Origin: a bacterium UBP10_UBA1149
GTDB taxonomy: Bacteria > Desulfobacterota > Binatia > UBA1149
NCBI GenBank assembly: GCA_002311335.1
Contig: DBZX01000100.1
Coordinates: forward strand, 1-9,099
Direction of reading: 5' to 3'
DNA length: 9,099 bases
A model generated the notes under the pieces. The model was not told where the DNA came from. It saw only the letters and a program-made list of their open reading frames with translations, and made no database searches. A program made the position numbers and the translations under genes. This document shows, in pieces, positions 1-6,784 of this stretch. The first letter of the stretch is position 1; every line of letters starts with the position of its first letter.

Positions 1-275
<275 letters not shown>

Positions 276-450
276 TTCTTTTTGTTGATCAGCCGTAGTA
301 ACGAGCTGTAAGCTCGCTTGATATGAAATGCGCTTTGTCGCGCTGTCTGTGTCGCGGATTGTCTCCGCGCCGGTCGTCTGATGATGACCCTGTCCCCAGG
401 GACTAACCTCCCGAGGGACCTGGTCTCCGAGGACCCCGGCGCGGTAGCTT
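276..450 (+). other. 23S-5S internal transcribed spacer, highly structured
   Basis: This ~175 nt spacer separates the two rRNA genes and contains no tRNA. Its second half can fold into a branched structure. CCGCGCCGG (365-373) is the exact reverse complement of CCGGCGCGG (436-444), and the enclosed ~60 nt hold further short hairpins: GGTCGTC/GATGACC (wobble-containing, sharing two bases with the outer stem), CCCTG/CAGGG (388-392 with 397-401) and GGTC/GACC (422-425 with 432-435). Such folds in rRNA spacers commonly serve as processing sites for RNase III and RNase E. That role is inferred, not shown. Confidence 0.7.
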
Positions 451-563
451 TCCGGTGGCTATAGCGGAGGGGTCTCACCCGTTTCCATCCCGAACACGGA
501 AGTTAAGCCCTCCTGCGCCGATGGTACTGCACTGCGCGTGTGGGAGAGTAGGACGCTGCCGGA
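451..563 (+). rRNA. rrf: 5S ribosomal RNA
   Basis: This is a complete 5S rRNA of about 113 nt. The ends pair as helix I: TCCGGTGGC at 451-459 with GCTGCCGGA ending near 563. The conserved internal blocks are present: CACCCGTTTCCATCCCGAACACGGAAGTTAAG (given here as CCATCCCGAACACGG at 485-499, then AAGTTAAG), and the helix IV/V region ending in GGGAGAGTAGG at 542-552. It lies ~175 nt after the 23S gene and is followed within 10 nt by a terminator, so it is the last gene of the rrn operon. The exact ends may differ by 1-3 nt. Confidence 0.96.
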
Positions 564-572
564 ATTTATTTG

Positions 573-608
573 AGGCCCGGGTGTCATCTTCGACGCCCGG
601 GCCTTTTT
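573..608 (+). terminator. Rho-independent terminator of the rrn operon
   Basis: A 13-bp stem joins AGGCCCGGGTGTC (573-585) to GACGCCCGGGCCT (592-604), with one G-U pair and the 6-nt loop ATCTTC. It ends in a run of five T (604-608). It starts about 10 nt after the 5S 3' end, which is the expected position for ending the rRNA transcript. Confidence 0.93.
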
Positions 609-649
609 GCGCCCGTAATTTCACTCCCATCAACTTTAATTCTTTAATG

Positions 650-667
650 CCCCCCCGCCCGGGGGGG
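650..667 (+). other. C7/G7 hairpin
   Basis: Seven C (650-656) and seven G (661-667) can form a perfect 7-bp stem around the loop GCCC. No T tract follows on the plus strand. On the minus strand the 3' flank of the hairpin would read GCATTAAAG, again without a T run. It could be a backup stop or transcript-end stabiliser behind the rrn terminator, but nothing here proves a function. Homopolymer runs of this kind are also prone to assembly error. Confidence 0.35.
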
Positions 668-694
668 TAGTGAGCGCAGTTAGAGTGTTTGCCC

Positions 695-724
695 TTGACG
701 AGAGCGTGGCTGAATTTCTATAGT
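695..724 (+). promoter_or_regulatory. Candidate sigma70-type promoter for the secreted repeat protein
   Basis: TTGACG (695-700) matches five of six bases of the -35 consensus. TATAGT (719-724) matches five of six bases of the -10 consensus, at a spacing of 18 bp. The predicted transcript would start near 731 and carry a ~58-nt leader before the ATG at 789. The position after the rrn terminator and before a gene with its own strong ribosome binding site supports the call, but it rests on sequence match only. Confidence 0.55.
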
Positions 725-775
725 AGCCAGAGCAGTCTGCCTGCGGGCAGTTCGGCCAGGGGGCCAGGTTGGTCC

Positions 776-781
776 GGGGAG
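776..781 (+). promoter_or_regulatory. Ribosome binding site for the gene at 789
   Basis: GGGGAG lies 7 nt before the ATG at 789. It is the clearest Shine-Dalgarno sequence in the window and fixes that start, which also begins exactly at a typical signal peptide. Confidence 0.75.
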
Positions 782-788
782 AATAACC

Positions 789-2555
789 ATGCAGTCAATA
801 ATTCGTGTAGCCTGTGCCTTGTTGGTCTGGACTTTGGTCACCGCTTTGCCGGTGCAAGCCCAGAACGGCCCTTACGACCTCCCGGACAACTATCTCTGCT
901 ACAAGAGCAAAGTCTCCAAGTTCAGCCCCTCGGTGAAAAAAACCGGGCTCACTACAGCCCTCGTCGACCAGTTCGACAACTCTGATTATGGTGTGCTCAA
1001 AGAACGCGGGGTCTGTCTGCCGGCCAACGTTGACGGTGTTACTGCTGAAGACGAGGTCACTCACCTCACCTCTTACCAGATCAAAACCACCAAGGGCGCG
1101 GCCAAGCACAATAAGCAGACAGGCGTGGTGGTCGTTTCCGAATTCGGGACTGTGACCCTGGACACCAAGAAGGAAGATCGACTGCTCGTCCCTGCCTCAT
1201 TGAATCCTTCGGGTGGCGCGCTGCCCGCCCCGCTTTTTGGACTGCACGGCGTTGACCACTACAAGTGTTACAAGGCCAAGGAGACCAAGGGTACTCCGAA
1301 GTTTTCGACTGCGGCGGCCGCGCTGTCGGATCAGTTCGAGAGCTCACGCAACTTCGAGATGAAAAAAGTGAAGGCGCTGTGCATGGCCGTGGTCAAAGAC
1401 GGGGACGGTGTGAAATCAGGTGACGGCCATTTGCTCTGCCTGCAGGCCAAACCCCAAAAGGGCGAACCCAAGCACACCAAGCGGATTTTTGTTTATACCA
1501 ATGACTCGCTGATCGGGCACTTCCACGATACCAAGAAAGAAGAGGTTCTCTGCGTGCCGGCCCTGGTTAATCCCCCCGCCGAGTTCTGTGGCGACGGCTC
1601 CGTCAACCAGGCCGAAGCCTGCGAGGCCGACGTCGACTGCGTTGGCGCCGGGGAGGTATGCGTGGCTTGCGTGTGCACCCAGTGTGGCAATGGCGTAATC
1701 GATGGCGGCGAGACCTGCGAGACAGATGGTGACTGCGCCATCAACGAGGAGTGTTCCGGCTGTAATTGCGCGGCGCGGGCAGCACTGGGAACGAGGGTTC
1801 TTTCGCTGGGACCGACCGGTGGCATGTTCTCTTCGCTGGCGGGTGGAGCCAAGTTTTCTACCCCGACTGGATCGCTGACGCTTGAGGGCGGGCTTATGGA
1901 CGGGGTGGGTGATGTTGCTCTGTCGTTGGCCGCTGGCGCTCCGTATTTTTCCACGATCTACGTACAGCCTATCGATGAGACTCTTTGCACCGAGTACAGT
2001 TCCTGCACTGGCACGCTCCACTGCGGTGGTGGTGTAAACGTCGACATCATAGTTGGACTCGATAGCCTCGCTCCCGGGGCAGGTGCTTGTGTGCAGGACG
2101 GCAGCGGCAACTGCCCTGGTGATCCGGGCGACGTGTGTTGCAGCAACGCGTGTGAAGGTGTTGGTGTTGGCAGCGGAAACAGCGAGGTGGTCACAACCGG
2201 GGTCAACGGCAGCGACAGTGGCGTGGGAGCCGCTTTGTTCAGCTGCACTGCCAGGGTGACTACCGTGCTCGGTCAGGGTGTAGACTGCTCGGCGGCCGAC
2301 TACTCAAGCGAGGCGGTTACCACCCAGGTGTTTACCACTGGGGCAGCGACCACCCAGATAACCAACCACTGCGCCGGAAGCGCAGCGCCGGCGGATTCAG
2401 TAGTCGCCTTTGCGAAGTCGGGTGAGGTTTTCGATTGCTCAAATTTTAATCTCGAGGACCACGTAGGGGCGCTTGCCACGGTCCAGACAGCCGAGGAGCC
2501 CTCGGGGCTTATCACGGGAGATGGGGCCCAGGCCATAGTTCTTGATGACGACTGA
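789..2555 (+). CDS. Secreted cysteine-rich repeat protein, function unknown
   Basis: This 588-residue exported protein begins with a classical signal peptide: a hydrophobic core at residues 5-21 with probable cleavage after the VQA at 22-24. Two homologous units of period ~122 residues follow (about 35-136 and 157-258). They share a Y-x-C-Y-K opening, a DQF motif (60-62, 181-183), a K-H-x-K motif and a closing DTKKED/DTKKEE block (125-130, 247-252). Residues 267-327 form two cysteine-rich repeats, each C-x10-C-x5-C-x5/6-C-x2-C-x-C. The second reads CGNGVIDGGETC at its start, a signature of repeats found in Myxococcota-like secreted proteins. The remaining ~260 residues are Gly/Ala/Thr-rich and hold 12 more cysteines (400-550), suggesting a disulfide-bonded extracytoplasmic fold. 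I see no catalytic motif, lipobox, C-terminal anchor or sorting signal. It has its own promoter and RBS, so it is probably monocistronic. A surface, binding or adhesion role is possible but unproven. Confidence 0.9.
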   Translation: MQSIIRVACALLVWTLVTALPVQAQNGPYDLPDNYLCYKSKVSKFSPSVKKTGLTTALVDQFDNSDYGVLKERGVCLPANVDGVTAEDEVTHLTSYQIKTTKGAAKHNKQTGVVVVSEFGTVTLDTKKEDRLLVPASLNPSGGALPAPLFGLHGVDHYKCYKAKETKGTPKFSTAAAALSDQFESSRNFEMKKVKALCMAVVKDGDGVKSGDGHLLCLQAKPQKGEPKHTKRIFVYTNDSLIGHFHDTKKEEVLCVPALVNPPAEFCGDGSVNQAEACEADVDCVGAGEVCVACVCTQCGNGVIDGGETCETDGDCAINEECSGCNCAARAALGTRVLSLGPTGGMFSSLAGGAKFSTPTGSLTLEGGLMDGVGDVALSLAAGAPYFSTIYVQPIDETLCTEYSSCTGTLHCGGGVNVDIIVGLDSLAPGAGACVQDGSGNCPGDPGDVCCSNACEGVGVGSGNSEVVTTGVNGSDSGVGAALFSCTARVTTVLGQGVDCSAADYSSEAVTTQVFTTGAATTQITNHCAGSAAPADSVVAFAKSGEVFDCSNFNLEDHVGALATVQTAEEPSGLITGDGAQAIVLDDD

Positions 2556-2609
2556 GTCTCGGGGGCCGGGCTTGGCTTGTTGAGTCGCCCTGCGGCAGCT
2601 ACCATGCCT

Positions 2610-2613
2610 AGGG
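2610..2613 (+). promoter_or_regulatory. Ribosome binding site deciding the GTG start at 2621
   Basis: AGGG ends 7 nt before the GTG at 2621, and an in-frame TAG at 2609-2611 rules out any earlier start. ATG triplets at 2604, 2616 and 2625 are in another frame that soon stops. The AGGG lies in a possible weak 5-bp stem, GCCCT (2587-2591) with AGGGC (2610-2614), which could mask it. GTG at 2627 is the only close alternative start. Confidence 0.5.
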
Positions 2614-2620
2614 CGATGGT

Positions 2621-4909
2621 GTGGATGTGGCCGCTGAGAAAAAGTTGAAATGGAAGGACGCACTCGCGGATCGGCTCGACGCGGGCCTTGCCGACGAGAT
2701 AGACGCCTTCGAGACGCAACTTGAGCTGCGCCAGCAGGACAAGTTGGACGAGAAGGTCTTCGCTGAGACCCGCCTGCGTCGAGGCGTCTACGGCCAGCGT
2801 TATGATAACGGGCAACGCCATGACGGTGTGGCCGTTCGCGCCATCGAGTTTCCGTCCTCTTCCCTGACCAAGGGGCCCGACACCGCCTGGGATGCGCCCG
2901 GGATGCAACGCATCAAGATTCCTTTCGGTGGAGTGACTCCCGAACAGCTCGAAGTGCTCGCCGACCTCGCCGAGGAATACTCGGATGGTATTCTGCACGT
3001 TACTACGCGGCAGGATTTTCAGCTTCATTTCATTCACATAGAAGACACACCGGACCTGATGCGCAGGCTGGGCGCCGTCGGCATTACCAGCAGGGAAGCC
3101 TGCGGTAACACGGTGAGGAATGTCACTGCCTGTCCCATTGCCGGCGTGTGCAGAGACGAGATCTTCGACGTTACTCCATACTCGTTGGCCATGGCCGACT
3201 TTCTCCTCGGTCACCCTGACGCCCAGGATTTCGGTCGTAAGTTCAAGGTGGCTTTCTCGGGATGCGCGGGCAAGGCCTGCGCCCTGGTTAACATGCATGA
3301 CCTTGGCTTCATCGCCAGGGAACGGAGCGACGAGAACGGAACCCGACGTGGTTTTGAAGCGTGGGTCGGCGGTGGCCTCGGCACGATTCCCTACGACGCC
3401 AAGCTGTTCGAAGAGTTCGTTCCGGTCGAGGAGATCCTGCCGCTGGCGCAAGCCATAGTGAGGGTCTTTGCGCGGCTGGGCGAAAAACGTAACCGCGCCA
3501 GGGCTCGTATCAAGTTTCTCATAGCCAAGCTTGGCCTTGAGGAGTTCAAGCGGCTCGTAGAAGAGGAGCGCGCTGTTCTTCGCGAGGATGAAGGCTGGTC
3601 CAACTGGGTAGATGGGGCGACCGCGGAGTTCGAATCCGAGCCAGCTGGGCCCCGGGGCGAAGTCGGGGCGGTGGCAGATGTCGGCGCGGAGTACGGACGC
3701 TGGGCGAGAGATAACGTGCAGGTGCAACGCCAGCAGGGCTACAGCGTGGCGACTGTCATGTTGCCGCTGGGTGATATGACCTCGCGACAGGCCCGCCAGT
3801 TGGCCGATCTCGGTAGCGAGTACGCGAACGGCCGCTTGAGAACAACGGTGGAGCAGAACGTTGTGCTGCGCTGGGTACGAGATGGTGATCTGCCGGCCCT
3901 GTACCTCGGGCTGGTGGCGGCTGGCCTGGCGATGGCCGGGGCTGGGACCATAAGCGACATTACCGTTTGCCCGGGCACGGATACCTGCAAGCTGGGAATC
4001 GCTTCTTCTCGAGGCTTGACGGCTGAACTTTCAAGGCGACTTCGCGAAGCCGATGACAAGCTCGACGAGTCGATCCGGGGCTTGCACATAAAGGTCAGTG
4101 GCTGCTTCAATTCCTGCGGGCAACACCACATTGCCGATATCGGCTTCTACGGTGTCAGTCGCAAGGTGGCCGGTACCACGGTGCCTCACTTTCAGGTCGT
4201 ACTGGGCGGCCAGTGGGAATCCAACGGGGGTTCTTACGGGCTCGCCGTTGGCGCCGTTCCTTCGCGGGCCATTCCGTCGGTGGTCGAGCGCTTGTCAGAC
4301 GCCTACGTGACCGAACGCGGCGATGCGCGGACCTTTAACGAGTTCATAGAAAGCATCGGCAAGAAGAAGGCCCGCGCCTTGTTGGAAGACCTCATGCCCG
4401 TACCCACTTACGAAGACGGGCCGGAGTTTTACTCGGACTGGGGCGATCCCCGCGAGTTTACGATGTCGGACCTTGGAGTCGGTGAGTGCGCCGGTGAGGT
4501 GGTCGCCAAGACTGATTTTGATCTCGCCGAGGCCGAGCGCCAGGTTTTTGATGCCCAGGTGTTGCTCGATGATAAGGACTTTGATGGTGCAGACCAGACG
4601 GCGCTGCAATCGATGCTCGAAGCCGCCAAGGGCCTCGTGCGTCTCGAGAACCCGGACCCGGCCGAGGATCCCGACTCGATAGTGAGCGAGTTCCGTAGCA
4701 GGTTCTACGATACCGAGCTTTTCTTTGATCGTTTTGCTGGCGGCAAGTTCGCCCAGTATCTCTTTCACCGTTACGAGCAGGGCAGTGGTGATTCCTCGGG
4801 CGAGCAAGCGCGTCGCGTGGTGGAAGAAGCCCGGCTGTTTATCGAGGCGGCGCATGCCTGCCACGGTCGCATGCTCGAAAAGAAGGCGGCCGAAAGCCAG
4901 GCGAGCTGA
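2621..4909 (+). CDS. Siroheme/[4Fe-4S] sulfite (or nitrite) reductase with C-terminal extension
   Basis: This 762-residue protein of the NirA/CysI family should carry out the six-electron reduction of sulfite to sulfide, or nitrite to ammonia, in the cytoplasm. It shows the family's duplicated layout: ferredoxin-like half-domains near 65-140 and 370-435, each followed by a siroheme/FeS domain (about 155-315 and 445-590). The cluster ligands are C450, C456, C495 and C499 (C-x5-C-x38-C-x3-C, in CPGTDTC and SGCFNSCGQ), the same spacing as E. coli CysI. Anion-binding R130 (TTRQDFQ), R166 (NTVRNV), K207 and K209 (RKFK) are all present. A Cys (C161) just before R166 and a Tyr (Y57, RGVYGQR) resemble the linked pair in mycobacterial SirA, which tips the call towards sulfite. 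Usual members end near 560-590. Here about 170 more residues follow, with a GVGECAG motif (619-625) and a helical tail. No flavoprotein partner is visible, so ferredoxin is the likely donor. The start is GTG. Confidence 0.93.
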   Translation: MDVAAEKKLKWKDALADRLDAGLADEIDAFETQLELRQQDKLDEKVFAETRLRRGVYGQRYDNGQRHDGVAVRAIEFPSSSLTKGPDTAWDAPGMQRIKIPFGGVTPEQLEVLADLAEEYSDGILHVTTRQDFQLHFIHIEDTPDLMRRLGAVGITSREACGNTVRNVTACPIAGVCRDEIFDVTPYSLAMADFLLGHPDAQDFGRKFKVAFSGCAGKACALVNMHDLGFIARERSDENGTRRGFEAWVGGGLGTIPYDAKLFEEFVPVEEILPLAQAIVRVFARLGEKRNRARARIKFLIAKLGLEEFKRLVEEERAVLREDEGWSNWVDGATAEFESEPAGPRGEVGAVADVGAEYGRWARDNVQVQRQQGYSVATVMLPLGDMTSRQARQLADLGSEYANGRLRTTVEQNVVLRWVRDGDLPALYLGLVAAGLAMAGAGTISDITVCPGTDTCKLGIASSRGLTAELSRRLREADDKLDESIRGLHIKVSGCFNSCGQHHIADIGFYGVSRKVAGTTVPHFQVVLGGQWESNGGSYGLAVGAVPSRAIPSVVERLSDAYVTERGDARTFNEFIESIGKKKARALLEDLMPVPTYEDGPEFYSDWGDPREFTMSDLGVGECAGEVVAKTDFDLAEAERQVFDAQVLLDDKDFDGADQTALQSMLEAAKGLVRLENPDPAEDPDSIVSEFRSRFYDTELFFDRFAGGKFAQYLFHRYEQGSGDSSGEQARRVVEEARLFIEAAHACHGRMLEKKAAESQAS

Positions 4910-4920
4910 GCTATCCTGAC

Positions 4921-5502
4921 ATGCAGGCCCTTCAGAAGATCGCGATAAAGCTGTACGCTCGTGCCGGCACCGAGTTTGCACCGGCTGAGCTGATTCCGCT
5001 GCTGCACGGCTGGATCCAGAAACGAAGCGTCGAGGGGACACTCATCGACGTCGCCGACTATTCGCACGTACCCGATGGTCCCGGCCTGATGCTGATCGCC
5101 TACGAGGGGGTATATTCCTTCGAGGCCGGTAGTGGAGCCCCCGGGCTGGTTTACTCGAACCGCAGGGGTTTGGAGGACGGCGACCTCGGCTCACGCGTCA
5201 AGAGCAGCATGCGACTGGCGCTGGCGGCCTGCGAGCAGTACGGCCGGGACGCCGATGCGTCTGACGGGGGGGTGTTTCCCGGCTCGTCCTGGGAGCTGAT
5301 TTCCAACGATCGCCTGCTCGCCCCTGCGACCGACCTGACCTACGACGAACTCGAGCCTGTTGTGAGCAAGGTCTGCGAAGAGTTGTACGGTGAGACGAAG
5401 TTTCGCGTCGCGCGACTGGGTGGCGGCCGTGAGCGTGCCGCCTTGCGCGTGGATGTCGACGAGCCCTTTTCGCCCTCCCAGCTGCTTGAGCGACTCGCTT
5501 AA
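4921..5502 (+). CDS. Hypothetical protein, co-transcribed with the reductase
   Basis: This is a 193-residue soluble protein that I do not recognise. It has no signal peptide or membrane segment and only two cysteines (C104 and C152), so it is not an obvious ferredoxin or metal-cluster protein. Its centre holds a motif-like block, IDVADYSHVPDGPGLMLI at 42-59, followed by YEGVYSFEAG. This block has the look of a conserved family core, with a His and a Gly-Pro-Gly turn. The C-terminal third (about 141-192) looks alpha/beta, with charged helices. The ATG lies 11 nt after the reductase stop, with no strong Shine-Dalgarno sequence, so translation may depend on the upstream gene. The tight spacing suggests a role alongside the reductase, for example in cofactor insertion, electron delivery or stability. 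That is context only. Confidence 0.85.
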   Translation: MQALQKIAIKLYARAGTEFAPAELIPLLHGWIQKRSVEGTLIDVADYSHVPDGPGLMLIAYEGVYSFEAGSGAPGLVYSNRRGLEDGDLGSRVKSSMRLALAACEQYGRDADASDGGVFPGSSWELISNDRLLAPATDLTYDELEPVVSKVCEELYGETKFRVARLGGGRERAALRVDVDEPFSPSQLLERLA

Positions 5503-5516
5503 AGTTAACCCGGCCC

Positions 5517-5545
5517 TTGCCTGGGCTGTTGAAGGCAGCGACAAT
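5517..5545 (+). promoter_or_regulatory. Weak candidate promoter before the acyl-CoA dehydrogenase pair
   Basis: TTGCCT (5517-5522) and GACAAT (5540-5545) each match four of six consensus bases at 17-bp spacing, in the ~96-bp gap before the ATG at 5599. The gap suggests that the dehydrogenases are a separate transcription unit. The match is weak, no operator palindrome stands out, and read-through from the reductase genes is equally possible. Confidence 0.22.
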
Positions 5546-5598
5546 GCGCCAGGCGCGCGATTCGATACGCCCAGCTGCCTCTGGCTGGTCCTTGAAAT

Positions 5599-6774
5599 AT
5601 GAAGATAGCACTGGATGAAAAGCAGTCAGCCTTGCGCGAAGAACTCCGGGAGTACTTTGCACGCCTGGTTGACGATGAGCTCATCGAGGAGATCTCGGTC
5701 GGCGAGGGCGGTGGCCCCCTCTACCGTAAGGCTCTCGAGCAAATGGGGACCGATGGGTGGATAGGCATCGGTTGGCCCAGGGAGTACGGCGGCCAGGAGC
5801 GATCCCCGCTCGACCAGTTCCTGTTCGCCGATGAATGCCAGAGAGCGGGGTTTCCGCTGCCGTTTCTTACTATTAATTCTGTCGGTCCTACCATCATGGA
5901 GTACGGTACCGATAGCCAGAAAAAAGACTACCTCCCTCGCATTACAGCGGGTAAGATACACTTCGCAATCGGCTACTCGGAGGCCGACGCCGGCACCGAC
6001 CTCGCATCGCTTAAAACAAGCGCAGTGCGGGATGGTGACGAGTGGGTAATCAACGGGCAAAAAATGTGGACCAGCCTCGCCGATTACTCGGAGTACGTGT
6101 GGCTGGCTGCCCGAACAGACCCTGACGCCGAAAAGCACGCCGGCATTTCTATCTTCATCGTGGACGTACGCTCGCCGGGCTTCAGCATTACCCCCATCGA
6201 GACCATAGGGAAGATCAAGACCAACGTGACCTACTATGACAACGTCAGGGTTCCTGCTGACGCGCTCGTGGGTGAGCCGGGTATGGGTTGGACCCTCATC
6301 GTCAACCAGCTTAACCACGAGAGGGTGTCGCTGTTTACCTCTGGAACCCCGGAGCGGATCTACCTTGAGACCCTGGAGTGGGCCAGGTCTACCCGGCGGC
6401 CTTCGGGCGGGCGGGTGGTCGATGTTCCCTGGGTCCAATCGACCCTGGCACGGGTGAAGTGTCGCGTTGATGTACTGAAACTTTTCAACTGGCGACAGGC
6501 CTGGAACATGGGGCAGGGCACTTTCCGTTTCGACGAGGCATCGACGGTAAAGGTTTACGGTAGTGAATCGTATATCCAGATTTACAGGGATCTCCTGCAG
6601 GTTACCGGCCTGACCGGCAGCCTGCCGGCGGGCAGCCCCGGCTTTATTATTCGGGGGCGGCTCGAGCGCATGTACCGAGCGATGCTCATCCTGACCTTCG
6701 GGGGGGGCACCAACGAAGTGCAGCGGGACATTATCGCGATGGCAGGGCTGGGCATGCCGCGCAGCATGCGCTGA
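5599..6774 (+). CDS. Acyl-CoA dehydrogenase, catalytic-glutamate subunit (FadE29/ChsE2-like)
   Basis: This 391-residue cytoplasmic flavoenzyme subunit should introduce an alpha,beta double bond into an acyl-CoA. The acyl-CoA dehydrogenase N-terminal helical domain covers about 1-120, the beta domain 122-225 (AIGYSEADAGTDLASL at 123-138, then NGQKMWTS at 152-159), and the C-terminal helical domain the rest. The motif FGGGTNEVQRDIIA is at 367-380. E241 in LNHERV sits at the helix-G position used as catalytic base in isovaleryl- and long-chain-type dehydrogenases. The FAD-contacting R-x-Q-F-G motif expected ~25-30 residues later is missing, replaced by TRRPSGGRVVDVPWVQ (265-280). This is the pattern of FadE29 (ChsE2) of Mycobacterium tuberculosis, which works only with a second subunit in steroid side-chain oxidation. 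The substrate here is unknown, but a bulky or branched acyl-CoA is plausible. No steroid genes are visible nearby. The start has only a weak RBS. Confidence 0.93.
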   Translation: MKIALDEKQSALREELREYFARLVDDELIEEISVGEGGGPLYRKALEQMGTDGWIGIGWPREYGGQERSPLDQFLFADECQRAGFPLPFLTINSVGPTIMEYGTDSQKKDYLPRITAGKIHFAIGYSEADAGTDLASLKTSAVRDGDEWVINGQKMWTSLADYSEYVWLAARTDPDAEKHAGISIFIVDVRSPGFSITPIETIGKIKTNVTYYDNVRVPADALVGEPGMGWTLIVNQLNHERVSLFTSGTPERIYLETLEWARSTRRPSGGRVVDVPWVQSTLARVKCRVDVLKLFNWRQAWNMGQGTFRFDEASTVKVYGSESYIQIYRDLLQVTGLTGSLPAGSPGFIIRGRLERMYRAMLILTFGGGTNEVQRDIIAMAGLGMPRSMR

Positions 6775-6784
6775 GAAGAACGCA

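Noticed and set aside
276..450. tRNA gene in the 23S-5S spacer
   Set aside because: The branched fold lacks a T-loop GGTTCRA-type sequence, a recognisable anticodon arm and a 7-bp acceptor with CCA-side geometry.
650..667. C7/G7 hairpin as a second intrinsic terminator
   Set aside because: There is no T tract on either strand, and the proper terminator is at 573-608.
689..985. Plus-strand 98-codon frame overlapping the start of the secreted protein
   Set aside because: It begins before the predicted promoter and is out of frame with the gene that has the signal peptide and good RBS.
891..1562. Tandem DNA repeat or CRISPR-like array in the secreted protein gene
   Set aside because: The ~366-bp period reflects two diverged protein domains, not short identical direct repeats with spacers.
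2300..3727. Long minus-strand open frame (~475 codons) opposite the reductase and the end of the repeat protein
   Set aside because: It is antisense to two well-supported genes, its translation shows no family motif, and long shadow frames are expected in high-GC DNA.
4295..5041. Minus-strand frame of ~248 codons opposite the reductase tail and the unknown gene
   Set aside because: There is no motif and no RBS, and it lies opposite two plus-strand genes in a tight operon.
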